Below, piece after piece: positions 1-6,488 of a stretch of DNA of 44,117 nucleotides. A program made the translations under genes and the position numbers. Below the pieces are notes generated by a model. It was not told the DNA's origin, did no database searches, and was given only the letters and a program-made list of their open reading frames with translations. The stretch is from JBQLZQ01 sp052168355 (lineage in GTDB: Bacteria > Pseudomonadota > Alphaproteobacteria > DSM-16000 > Inquilinaceae): positions 1 to 44,117 of the forward strand of contig JBQLZQ010000003.1 in the NCBI GenBank assembly GCA_052168355.1, in the 5' to 3' direction. Positions within the stretch are counted from its first letter, which is position 1; each line of letters opens with the position of its first letter.

Positions 1-603
1 CAGCCAGACATGGACGCCGACGACCTTCCGGGCCTTTTCCTCGGCCGCGACCTGAACGGCCTTCAAGACAGCACAGCGCTTGGATTAATCTCGCCTATTC
101 CAGATTTTCTGAACGCCTATGACGCTTATGCAGTGGGCCGGCCTGAAGATGCTCTCGCTATTCTGACAATCGGCGCGATCGGTAGCCGGGTGGGCAAGGC
201 CGGGAAACTTATCGCGGACGGGGCAAAATCGGTTGCTAGAGGCGGAAGGACGTTGTTTGAAACTCTTGGGTTAGTTGCGAAAAGAACATCATCGCCATCG
301 ATTGTTGATCGCCCTCTAACAGCGGCAGATTTGGGAATACAAGGTAAAATCACTGATCTTCAGGGAACTTTCCGAGTCACTGATGGACAAGCAACAGTAC
401 GAGTTGATATGATTGAAGGAGAAATAAACAACCCTCTTGGTATTGTTAATAATCTTATGGAAACAGCGCGTCAACACGGCGCTACGAATCTTCGCTTGGA
501 AGGCACGATAGCGAATCCGAGACTTGAGGCAGTGTTAAAGTCTCGATATGGCGCGACAACAGAAGGTGCCAACGAGATCATTGATATTCCACTCGGTCGT
601 TGA
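1..603 (+). CDS. 3' end of an RHS/polymorphic toxin (5' partial)
   Basis: The reading frame is open from base 1, so this is the C-terminal end of a larger protein that begins outside the window; an ATG at 10 is probably internal. Residues about 25-75 (numbered from that ATG) form a small-residue-rich, Gly/Ala-heavy stretch like the pre-toxin linkers that join an RHS core to its toxin tip, and similar stretches occur in the two other toxin tips at 2700-2850 and 4790-4950. The last ~100 residues are a separate, more AT-rich domain, presumably the toxin. I do not recognise the family; a segment with HGATNLRLEG and an Asn-Pro-Arg slightly recalls the end of a GNAT fold, which is weak. A small gene follows 15 bp downstream, the usual place for the immunity gene. 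The cargo differs in base composition from GC-rich RHS sequence, a common sign of cassette exchange. Confidence 0.6.
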   Translation, partial: QPDMDADDLPGLFLGRDLNGLQDSTALGLISPIPDFLNAYDAYAVGRPEDALAILTIGAIGSRVGKAGKLIADGAKSVARGGRTLFETLGLVAKRTSSPSIVDRPLTAADLGIQGKITDLQGTFRVTDGQATVRVDMIEGEINNPLGIVNNLMETARQHGATNLRLEGTIANPRLEAVLKSRYGATTEGANEIIDIPLGR

Positions 604-618
604 GCAAAGGAATGGAAC

Positions 619-1041
619 ATGAATCCCACTCAGCGGGCATGGCGCATACTCAAGCCGATGCCTTCTTTCCATGCATCTTTTAAAGATGGGCTTCCAGCCT
701 ATGCGTCAAGTCTTTGCCCTGGAGAAGAGATCGTGGGTGTCTACGAAAACACTCCAGGGATCGCTCTGGACAGCGTCATTATTATGAACGACAGTATTGC
801 TTGGTACGAAGATGGAAAAAAGGTCCAAGTTAAATTTGACGAGATAGAATCTGTGCGTGCCCCAGCGACCAAGGAATTATCTGATTCTCAATGTTTCTTT
901 GTAAGGATTACAACTGGGGGTAATGGAAGAGAACTCCATATTCCGATCCGCGGCCATTCTCATCGCTTTTTAGATTCCTTCGAATTCACGAGGTTTATGG
1001 CACGTGTTGTTTCTGATATGGAAAAATTTCCAAACGCTTGA
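619..1041 (+). CDS. Candidate immunity protein for the upstream toxin tip
   Basis: This 140-residue soluble protein starts at an ATG with an AAGGA ribosome site about 8 bp upstream and lies 15 bp after the toxin stop. It has no signal peptide or membrane segment. The middle alternates short hydrophobic and charged stretches (SVIIMNDSIAWYEDGKKV, then KFDEIESV and a later ELHIPIRGH) like a small beta-rich, PH-like domain, followed by a C-terminal amphipathic stretch ending in MEKFPNA. I cannot name the family. The immunity role is inferred only from position and size: in RHS and CDI arrays the gene directly after a toxin tip normally encodes the cognate immunity protein. Like the toxin tip it is clearly more AT-rich than the RHS core downstream. 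Confidence 0.55.
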   Translation: MNPTQRAWRILKPMPSFHASFKDGLPAYASSLCPGEEIVGVYENTPGIALDSVIIMNDSIAWYEDGKKVQVKFDEIESVRAPATKELSDSQCFFVRITTGGNGRELHIPIRGHSHRFLDSFEFTRFMARVVSDMEKFPNA

Positions 1042-1090
1042 ATCAAGAATTCTATGAGGTCGAGTGGTTTAGGCCGTTGGACTGCACGCT

Positions 1091-1128
1091 TTCTGCCGAT
1101 CCTGAAGCGCGAGCCGACCCTCCACTGA
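1091..1128 (+). pseudogene. Tail fragment of a DUF4304-type immunity gene at an RHS junction
   Basis: This stretch reads LPILKREPTLH followed by TGA. The same ending, in the same frame and with nearly the same bases, closes the complete DUF4304-like immunity gene at 3198-3677. Here nothing of the rest of that gene remains, so it is a scar of a second DUF4304 copy. RHS core sequence follows at once, exactly as after 3677. The pair shows that the boundary of the exchanged cassette runs through the last codons of an immunity gene. Confidence 0.6.
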
Positions 1129-1228
1129 CGCCCGGTTCCGACCCGCGCCGGCACGCCGCAGGCGGAAGTGACCGCCTACACCTACGACGAGGCCCGCTCG
1201 GGCGAGCACAATGTCGGCTCCCTGACCA
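1094..1228 (+). repeat. Direct repeat, copy 1 (immunity tail plus start of RHS core)
   Basis: About 135 bp here match 3643-3777 at roughly 90% identity by eye. The repeat contains the last codons of an immunity gene, its stop codon, and the first RHS-core codons (TRAGTPQAEV, then the YTYDEARSG motif). It is the recombination seam between successive toxin/immunity cassettes. Confidence 0.8.
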
Positions 1229-3195
1229 GTGCGGCGAACGCGGTCGGCGCCCTGGAGCTGGGCTACGACCAGCTGGGCCGCGAGCGCAACCGCACCTACC
1301 GCATGGACGGGGCGTCCTACGCCTTCCATCAGGAGTACGACCGCGAGGGCCGCCTCTTGTGGCGCACCTATCCCGACGGCGACGGCGTCGGGTCTTCCCT
1401 CGATCCCATCCTCTATGACGGGTCGGGGCGCCTTCTCTCCGTCCCCGGGGTCCTCACCCAGGCCCTGTGGGACGCCGCCGGCAACGCCGTCTCGGTGACA
1501 AGGGCCAACGGCGTGGTCACCACCGCCGCCTTCTCCGACCGCCGCGGCTGGCTGGAGACCCAGATCACCGTCAGCGCGGCCCTCACATCCGTCCAGGACC
1601 TGGCCTACACAAGAGACGCCGCCGGCCAGATCCTCTCCGTCGCCAGCGCCCGGGCCGACGAGAGCTGGTCCTACGGCTACGACCAGCTCCGCCGCCTGGT
1701 CTCGGCCACCAACATCGACACCCCGGCGCTGAGCCGCACCTACGCCTACGACAGCATCGGCAACATGACGAGCAACTCGGCGGTCGGGTCGTACAGCTAT
1801 CCCACGCCCGGCGCCGCCCGGCCCCATGCCGCGACATCCGCCGGCGGCTGGACCTACACCTACGACGCCAACGGCAACATGCTGTCGGGCGCGGGCCGCA
1901 CCTTCACCTATGACGGCGAGAACCGGCCCGTCGCCATCGACGGCCTGACCTTCGCCATCGGCCCCGACGGCCAGCGCTGGAAGAAGACCGACGGCGGCAC
2001 GACGGTGACCCTCTATCTGGGCGACGTCGAGATCCAGGGCGGCACGCTGACCAAGTACCTGCCCGGCGGCGCCAAGCGCACCGGCACGCTGAGCGGCACG
2101 AATATCGAATCCTTCTGGCTGCACCGCGACCGCCAGGGCTCGATCCAGGCGGTCACCGACGCCGCCGGCCTGATCGTCCGCACCGAGACCCATCTGCCCT
2201 ACGGCGACACGCTGGCCACGACCGGCAGCCACGTCGAAAGCAAGGGCTATATCGGCCAGCGCCAGGATGCCGAGACCGGGCTGCTCTATCTCAACGCCCG
2301 CTACTACGACCCGGTCCTGGCCCGCTTCACATCCCCCGACCCCTCCGACCCCACAGCCCCCGGCGTCGGCCTCAACCGATACGCCTACGCCGCAAACAAC
2401 CCGGTGGGGTATTCCGATCCGGGGGGGCTGTCCTTCTGGGACGATGTCCGCGACTTCTTCTCTGGTGGCAGTAGCCGGGACAACGACCGCAACGACACCT
2501 GGTCGGATTCCCGCGGCGGCAGCGCCTATGCCGACCGCCGGTTCATCGACACCCAGCGGGCCGGGGCCCACGTGGCCCGCTACGGTCGGGAAAGCGGCGA
2601 GGGCGCCGTGCGCGCCGCCTTGCAGGGATTGTCGGGGGTCGTTGAGGAGGCGGCCGGCTATGTGGCCCGCAACCCCCTCGACACACTCCAGGTAGGCCTT
2701 GATTTCGCCGGTCTGTTTCCTGTCGCCGGCGAGGTCTTCGATCTGCTCAACGCCGGCATCAGCTACGCTCGCGGCGATACCACCGGCGCCATCCTCTCCA
2801 TCGGAGCCATGGTTCCAGGTGCCGGTGCAGCTGCAACGGCAGCAAGGTTGGGTAGGCGGGCTTTACGCAACGACCAATTCGTCGACAATGCAGGCATATT
2901 GCGCAACGCTGACGGCACTTTCGCCGGCGGGGAGAACTTGGCCGCCGCGAGGGGACGCGAGGCTCACAGGAGCTATGGGGATTTACGTCGATCGGAAGGT
3001 TATACTGTCAACACGGCGCTTCCGAGCGGACTTAGACCAGACGCGGTCCACTTCGAAGAAGGAATAATTCGTGAGTTGAAGCCAAACCATCCGAGAGGCA
3101 TTGCACGAGGGCGGCAACAGGCGGAACGCTATCGCCAGGAGTTGCAACAGTTGTACCCTGACATCGAATGGAGAATTGTAGTGGATACATACTAA
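1168..3195 (+). CDS. Orphan RHS core with restriction-endonuclease-like toxin tip
   Basis: This 675-residue protein starts at GTG with no good ribosome site; in-frame RHS coding continues upstream to a TGA at 1126, so it is an N-terminally truncated, displaced RHS tip rather than a full-length gene. Residues 1-330 carry tyrosine-aspartate repeats (YDQLGRERNRTY, YDREGRLLW, YDANGNM). The RHS-associated core follows, with YLNARYYDPVLARFTSPDP and LNRYAYAANNPVGYSDPGG around residues 370-420. A pre-toxin linker lies near 505-560. The last ~85 residues contain RPDAVHFEEGIIRELKP, an Asp-then-Glu-x-Lys arrangement typical of PD-(D/E)XK nuclease toxins (Tox-REase type), so DNA cleavage in a competitor is the likely activity. 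The cargo end is less GC-rich than the core. The DUF4304-like gene at 3198 is its probable immunity partner. Expression would probably need recombination onto an upstream full-length RHS gene. Confidence 0.8.
   Translation: MTAYTYDEARSGEHNVGSLTSAANAVGALELGYDQLGRERNRTYRMDGASYAFHQEYDREGRLLWRTYPDGDGVGSSLDPILYDGSGRLLSVPGVLTQALWDAAGNAVSVTRANGVVTTAAFSDRRGWLETQITVSAALTSVQDLAYTRDAAGQILSVASARADESWSYGYDQLRRLVSATNIDTPALSRTYAYDSIGNMTSNSAVGSYSYPTPGAARPHAATSAGGWTYTYDANGNMLSGAGRTFTYDGENRPVAIDGLTFAIGPDGQRWKKTDGGTTVTLYLGDVEIQGGTLTKYLPGGAKRTGTLSGTNIESFWLHRDRQGSIQAVTDAAGLIVRTETHLPYGDTLATTGSHVESKGYIGQRQDAETGLLYLNARYYDPVLARFTSPDPSDPTAPGVGLNRYAYAANNPVGYSDPGGLSFWDDVRDFFSGGSSRDNDRNDTWSDSRGGSAYADRRFIDTQRAGAHVARYGRESGEGAVRAALQGLSGVVEEAAGYVARNPLDTLQVGLDFAGLFPVAGEVFDLLNAGISYARGDTTGAILSIGAMVPGAGAAATAARLGRRALRNDQFVDNAGILRNADGTFAGGENLAAARGREAHRSYGDLRRSEGYTVNTALPSGLRPDAVHFEEGIIRELKPNHPRGIARGRQQAERYRQELQQLYPDIEWRIVVDTY
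1288..1517 (+). repeat. 230-bp perfect direct repeat in RHS core, copy 1
   Basis: These bases appear identical to 5738-5967, at a constant offset of 4450. Homology continues beyond 1517 at lower identity to about 1755. Such an exact match between an intact and a decayed RHS core implies recent duplication or gene conversion. Confidence 0.85.
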
Positions 3196-3197
3196 TC

Positions 3198-3677
3198 ATG
3201 ATCGACAAGATTCAGTTTAAGAAAACTGTTGGTGTACCGCTTAAACATGCTGGCTATCAAAAAAAACGGCAAGCTTGGTACAAAATCGGCACGGAAGGCG
3301 TCACAGCCGTTGTCGACCTTCAAAAATCGACCTTTGGGCCCGTCTACTATATGTTTATGGCATTCATCCTGCACGAACTAGCCGGTTTACAGCTATTACC
3401 TGGGAATCTCTGCCACATTCGAATGGACGTTGCTCACGTATTTCCTGATATCACAAAGAAAATTATAAATATCTCTAGTTTGGATGAAGAAAGCTTAACG
3501 CCTACCGATCACGCTCAGGCGCTCCATAGCTTGATCGTAGATCGGGTGCTACCCTACATGGAACGGCATTCTAGTGTCGAGGATCTAAGGGAGACATATA
3601 AGAGTGGTGGATTCAAGTCGGCGGCTGTCCTCGGCATCGCATTGCCGATCCTGAAGCGCGAGCCGACGCTCCACTGA
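3198..3677 (+). CDS. DUF4304-like immunity protein
   Basis: The protein of about 159 residues starts at an ATG two bases after the toxin stop; a start 30 bp upstream would overlap the toxin gene and adds residues not typical of the family. The N-terminus (IQFKKTVGVPLKHAGYQKK, then a tyrosine and a short beta hairpin) fits the DUF4304 pattern, in which a short helix and a Gly-Phe/Tyr-x-Lys-Lys motif precede a beta sheet. DUF4304 proteins are common immunity factors beside polymorphic toxins. It probably neutralises the nuclease-like tip encoded just upstream. The coding sequence is AT-rich until the last dozen codons, which become GC-rich because they lie inside the RHS junction repeat (LPILKREPTLH). 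Family assignment is from pattern memory; the immunity role rests on position. Confidence 0.65.
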   Translation: MIDKIQFKKTVGVPLKHAGYQKKRQAWYKIGTEGVTAVVDLQKSTFGPVYYMFMAFILHELAGLQLLPGNLCHIRMDVAHVFPDITKKIINISSLDEESLTPTDHAQALHSLIVDRVLPYMERHSSVEDLRETYKSGGFKSAAVLGIALPILKREPTLH

Positions 3678-3777
3678 CGCCCGGTTCCGACCCGCGCCGG
3701 CACGCCCCAGGCGGAGGTCACCACCTACACCTACGACGAGGCCCGCTCGGGCCAGCACAATGTAGGGTCCCTGACCA
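3643..3777 (+). repeat. Direct repeat, copy 2 (immunity tail plus start of RHS core)
   Basis: This is the second copy of the junction repeat at 1094-1228. It covers the end of the DUF4304-like gene and the first RHS-core codons. Differences are scattered single bases. Confidence 0.8.
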
Positions 3778-3860
3778 CCACCGCCAATGCCGTCGGGACC
3801 CTGGAGTTCAACTACGACCAGCTGGGCCGGGAGCGGTCCCGCACCTACGCCTATGACAGC

Positions 3861-3879
3861 CCCCATGGGGATCCCGGGG
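3861..3879 (+). repeat. CCCC...GGGG insertion at a YD-repeat motif (site 1)
   Basis: The five bases ATCGG of the intact copy (1756-1760) are replaced here by ccccatggggatcccgggg, a net gain of 14 bases. The first ten bases are a perfect palindrome. A 17-of-19 match sits at the equivalent site 6206-6224. Confidence 0.7.
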
Positions 3880-3988
3880 CACCATGACCAGCAACTCGGC
3901 GGTCGGGTCGTACAGCTATCCCACCTCCGGCGCCGCCCGGCCCCATGCCGCCACATCCGCCGGCGGCTGGACCTACACCTACGACGCC

Positions 3989-4010
3989 CCCTTTTGTGAG
4001 CGTCCTGGGG
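3989..4010 (+). repeat. C-rich/G-rich insertion at a YD-repeat motif (site 2)
   Basis: In the codons for the next YDANGNM motif, AACGG (1870-1874 in the intact copy) is replaced by 22 bases that start with CCC and end with GGGG. The equivalent position of the other decayed copy carries a different 20-base insertion at 6334-6353. Confidence 0.65.
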
Positions 4011-4168
4011 CAACATGCTCCCAGGGGCGGGCCGTACCTTCACTTATGACGGCGAGAACCGGCCGGTCGATATCGGGTCGGCCTGAATGGCCAACGATCG
4101 CGACTTGAACGGAACGCAAACTATTTCAGCCGCCCCCCTCAACGAACGTCCGGCTGATCGAATGTTGC

Positions 4169-4462
4169 CTATGCCGGGACTGCAATGCGCTTCAATCCCT
4201 TAGTGATATCCCCGGCGCGCGCCCGCACGACGGCGGCGTCATAGGCGGCCTGCAGGCGCAACCATGCTTCGGCGGTACCACCGATCACGACTTCCAGCCG
4301 CAAGGCCAACTCGGGCGTGATCGCGCTTTCGCCGGCGACGATCCGGTGCAGCTGGGACCGGCTCATACCCAAGGCTTCAGCCGCCTTGACGGTCGAAAGC
4401 CCAAGCGCCTCGAAATCATCCTTCAACCCTCGGCCTGGATGGGGAGGGATCTTCATTGACAT
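4169..4462 (-). CDS. higA: HigA-type antitoxin (XRE family)
   Basis: This 97-residue protein has the HigA signature: an N-terminal IPPHPG box, then a Cro/C1-type helix-turn-helix with TVKAAEALGMSRSQLHRI and the GESAITPELALRLE segment, ending with AWLRLQAAYD. It should bind its own promoter and neutralise HigB. A ribosome site (GGAAGG) lies just upstream of the ATG at 4462; an ATG two codons later is an alternative. It lies 18 bp after the higB remnant and runs opposite to all RHS genes around it. The antitoxin looks complete while its toxin partner has lost its start, so it may now be an orphan repressor. Toxin-first gene order is normal for higBA. Confidence 0.85.
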   Translation of the reverse strand: MSMKIPPHPGRGLKDDFEALGLSTVKAAEALGMSRSQLHRIVAGESAITPELALRLEVVIGGTAEAWLRLQAAYDAAVVRARAGDITKGLKRIAVPA

Positions 4463-4480
4463 GATCGACCTTCCTTTTCA

Positions 4481-4735
4481 CTAGTGGTAGTCAACAAGAT
4501 CGACATCGTGGATATGGCCGTCCCCGAAGCGGAATACGATGCGCCAATTGGCGCGTACGGTGACCGCCCATTGCCCTTTTCGGTTTCCCGTGAGCGGGTG
4601 CAGACGGAAAGCAGGACGGTCCAAATCGTTCGGCCCTTCGGCGACATCGAGAGCAGCAAGCACGGTCTCGATGCGTTTTACCTGATCGGCGGAAAGCCGG
4701 CCACGCTCGCCCCGCTCGTACAGACGCTTCAATCC
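4481..4735 (-). pseudogene. higB: higB toxin, 5'-truncated at an RHS junction
   Basis: The sequence encodes most of a RelE/HigB-type mRNA interferase, from GLKRLYERGERG through LHPLTGNRKGQWAV and NWRIVFRF to the HDVDLVDYH ending, with the family's conserved basic and aromatic positions. The usual first eight or so residues with the start codon are missing. Upstream of the Gly codon at 4733-4735 the reading frame runs into the antisense of the next RHS tip. The only in-frame ATG is more than 100 bases further upstream and would add a junk Arg/Cys-rich N-terminus. It is therefore probably inactive. Residual expression from the far start cannot be excluded. Confidence 0.75.
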
Positions 4736-4743
4736 CTGTTGAG

Positions 4744-5292
4744 GTGGACACCTACCTCTCCGACAATCGCACCGAAATTCAGTACAGCCTCGATGCCGCA
4801 GGCCTGTCTCCGGGATATGGCATCTTTGCCGATATTGCCGCCGTTGGTTACAACGCAATCTACTCCGGCTGGGAGGATACGCTTTGGTCGGCCGGCGCAG
4901 CCGTTCCTATGTTGGGCCAAGGCGTCACCCTGGGGAAGTGGGGAAGGCGGGCAACAGTCCTAAACGGACTACCAGATGATGCTTTGGTTTGCCGAGGCGG
5001 TACGTGTACGGCAGATCGCTTCAGAAGCGGGACCGGAGTTACGGTTGATGATGCCGGCAATCTGCAGAACGTTTCCGTGAACAGCGCTCCCGGGAATACC
5101 GTTGAGCAATTGACTCAGGGAATTCCGAACAGTCAAGTTGGTGTGACCACAGTCGGGAACGTTCGAGCAGCTGGAGGCAACGTTGTCCGGTCTCCCGATG
5201 CGAGAAACCCAAATCACGCAACCTTGTCCGGCGTATCTCCAAAAGAAGCGGAGAGATTGTTCACGCCGACGATCCCTAATCCAAATAGATGA
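4744..5292 (+). CDS. Third RHS toxin tip (orphan pre-toxin plus toxin domain)
   Basis: The 182-residue frame opens with GTG and no clear ribosome site directly at the higB breakpoint, so it is probably a displaced toxin tip without its RHS core. Residues 14-68 form a pre-toxin linker (LDAAGLSPGYGIFADI to LGKWGRR) like those in the other tips. The remaining ~110 residues contain a compact Cys pair (CRGGTC), then GVTTVGNVRAAGG and a terminal NPNHATLSGVSPKEAERLF. I have seen this kind of end in RHS and filamentous-hemagglutinin-like toxins but cannot name its activity with confidence. Its stop overlaps the start of the next gene by four bases (ATGA), so toxin and immunity gene are translationally coupled. 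The coupling argues that the pair is still a functional cassette even if it is silent here. Confidence 0.65.
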   Translation: MDTYLSDNRTEIQYSLDAAGLSPGYGIFADIAAVGYNAIYSGWEDTLWSAGAAVPMLGQGVTLGKWGRRATVLNGLPDDALVCRGGTCTADRFRSGTGVTVDDAGNLQNVSVNSAPGNTVEQLTQGIPNSQVGVTTVGNVRAAGGNVVRSPDARNPNHATLSGVSPKEAERLFTPTIPNPNR

Positions 5293-5564
5293 CGATGAGC
5301 AATCAGAACGAATTGTCCGACGAAAAGCTCAAGGCGATCCGAGATCGCTGTGAAGCCGCGACTGCCGGGCCATGGAAGTCCTATATCGAGGGGCGCGATC
5401 ACGAGAGTGGGTCAAGTTTTATTATGACCTCGGCCGAAGATATTGAACTGTCTGGCGCGACAGACGCCGATCAGGACTTCATTGCCCATGCTCGGCAGGA
5501 TGTTCCGCAACTGGTAGACGAAGTGAAGCGTTTGCGACAAAGGCTCAAGGAGCGAGGCGCGTAA
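5289..5564 (+). CDS. Immunity protein paired with the third toxin tip
   Basis: This 91-residue acidic protein has a Leu-rich helix (DEKLKAIRDRCEAAT), a GPWKSYIEG segment, an aspartate-rich middle (DADQDFIAHARQDVP) and a C-terminal coiled helix (LVDEVKRLRQRL). The AATAGPW and DFIAHARQDVPQL patterns are shared with a small family found in phages and toxin arrays (Ea22-like proteins); membership is inferred from memory. The first ATG overlaps the toxin stop as ATGA; a second ATG two codons on is equally usable. Position and coupling make it the likely immunity factor for the 4744-5292 toxin. Confidence 0.6.
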   Translation: MTMSNQNELSDEKLKAIRDRCEAATAGPWKSYIEGRDHESGSSFIMTSAEDIELSGATDADQDFIAHARQDVPQLVDEVKRLRQRLKERGA

Positions 5565-5588
5565 AAGCCTCTCGGATGTCGCCCCAAC

Positions 5589-5738
5589 CTACACAATCTC
5601 GTCCGGGCCGGGATCCCTGCGCTTATGGATGACGGCGAGGACGACGATCTCTTCGCCGGCCTTGATCTCGTAGAGGATGCGGTAGGAGTAGGCGGGGATC
5701 TCGCGAACGTTGTCGTCGCCGAGTTCGGGGACGACGTA
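5589..5738 (-). pseudogene. 3' fragment of a ParE-type toxin gene
   Basis: On the minus strand this reads VVPELGDDNVREI, then a YSYRILYEI strand and VVLAVIHKRRDP before a TAG stop. That is the C-terminal half of a RelE/ParE-fold toxin (the usual pattern is VPELGD, REI, YRIxY, VxHxRR). The 5' half and the partner antitoxin are absent. The break at about 5738 coincides with the first base of the 230-bp RHS repeat, so an RHS recombination event cut it off. It is the second toxin-antitoxin gene truncated by RHS sequence in this array. Confidence 0.75.
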
Positions 5739-5967
5739 ACCGCACCTACCGCATGGACGGGGCGTCCTACGCCTTCCATCAGGAGTACGACCGCGAGGGC
5801 CGCCTCTTGTGGCGCACCTATCCCGACGGCGACGGCGTCGGGTCTTCCCTCGATCCCATCCTCTATGACGGGTCGGGGCGCCTTCTCTCCGTCCCCGGGG
5901 TCCTCACCCAGGCCCTGTGGGACGCCGCCGGCAACGCCGTCTCGGTGACAAGGGCCAACGGCGTGGT
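5738..5967 (+). repeat. 230-bp perfect direct repeat in RHS core, copy 2
   Basis: This is identical by reading to 1288-1517. Its left end coincides with the truncated ParE-like fragment, so the repeat boundary is also a rearrangement breakpoint. Confidence 0.85.
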
Positions 5968-6205
5968 TACCACGGCTGCGTTTTCCGACCGGCGCGGCTG
6001 GCTGGAGACCCAGGTGACGGTCACCGCCGCCACCACCACCGTCCAGAACCTGGCCTACCCCCGCGACGCCGCCGGCCAGATCCTCTTGGTCGCCAGCATC
6101 CGGGCCGACGAGAGCTGGTCCTACGGCTACGACCAGCTCCTCCGCCTGGTCTCGGCCACCAACATCGACACCGCGATGCTCAGCCGCGCCTACGCCTACG
6201 ACAGC

Positions 6206-6224
6206 CCCCATGGGGTTTCCGGGG
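6206..6224 (+). repeat. CCCC...GGGG insertion at a YD-repeat motif (site 1, second copy)
   Basis: The inserted bases ccccatggggtttccgggg lie at exactly the place of the 3861-3879 insertion and differ from it at two positions. Net gain is 14 bases, a frameshift. Confidence 0.7.
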
Positions 6225-6333
6225 CAACATGGCGAGCAACTCGGCAATCGGGTCGTACAGCTACCCGACCGCCGGCGCGGCCAGGCCCCATGCCGCCACA
6301 TCCGCCGGCGGTTGGACCTACACCTACGACGCC

Positions 6334-6353
6334 CCCCTTTGGGTGTCCGGGGG
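6334..6353 (+). repeat. C-rich/G-rich insertion at a YD-repeat motif (site 2, second copy)
   Basis: Twenty bases (CCCC start, GGGGG end) replace five at the YDANGNM codons. This is the place of the 3989-4010 insertion, but the inner sequence differs. Net gain 15, so this one alone keeps frame. Confidence 0.6.
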
Positions 6354-6384
6354 CAATATGCTGAACGGGGCCGGGCGCAGCTTC

Positions 6385-6488
6385 GTCACTGTCGTCGAGA
6401 CCACAGTGCGAAGCGGGTATTGAGCCAGACCAGCATGCCGGAGGATTGCAGGCGAAAAGCGATGGTGCTTGAAGGACCCTGGCATCAT
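6385..6488 (-). pseudogene. N-terminal fragment of an IS6-family transposase
   Basis: Minus-strand reading from the ATG at 6488 gives SFKHHRFSPAILRHA and, after a one-base frameshift, VWLNTRFAL. This is the N-terminus of IS6/IS26-type transposases (SFKxHRFPPxIIRHAVWLYxRFxLS). The fragment stops after about 33 residues at decayed RHS sequence. The DDE catalytic domain is absent. Other IS6 fragments lie at 19.7-20.1 kb. Confidence 0.7.

Larger units (their letters stand above)
3678..4086 (+). pseudogene. Decayed RHS core fragment
   Basis: After the immunity stop the sequence resumes RHS core (TRAGTPQAEV, YTYDEARSG, a YDQLGRERS repeat) but skips most of the core. It jumps to the region matching 1740-1930 (TSNSAVGSYSYPT, GGWTYTYDA). 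Two short insertions, 3861-3879 and 3989-4010, interrupt the YD-repeat codons and shift the frame, and a stop follows the first. The copy ends near 4086, where similarity to the intact core at 1930-1940 is lost and the HigA region starts. No function is expected, except possibly as homology for recombination with other RHS copies. Confidence 0.75.
5738..6384 (+). pseudogene. Decayed RHS core copy
   Basis: It starts at the codons for NRTYRMDG and first matches the intact core perfectly (230 bp), then at declining identity through YDQLLRLVSATN, SYSYPTAG and GGWTYTYDA. Two insertions at YD motifs (6206-6224 and 6334-6353) wreck the frame after the first. It has no RHS start, no core end and no toxin tip, and stops near 6384 where IS6-derived sequence begins. 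No product is expected. Confidence 0.8.

Noticed and set aside
1069..2571. Long minus-strand open frame opposite the RHS core
   Set aside because: Glycine/valine-rich shadow of GC-rich coding DNA on the other strand; no motifs, no start signal.
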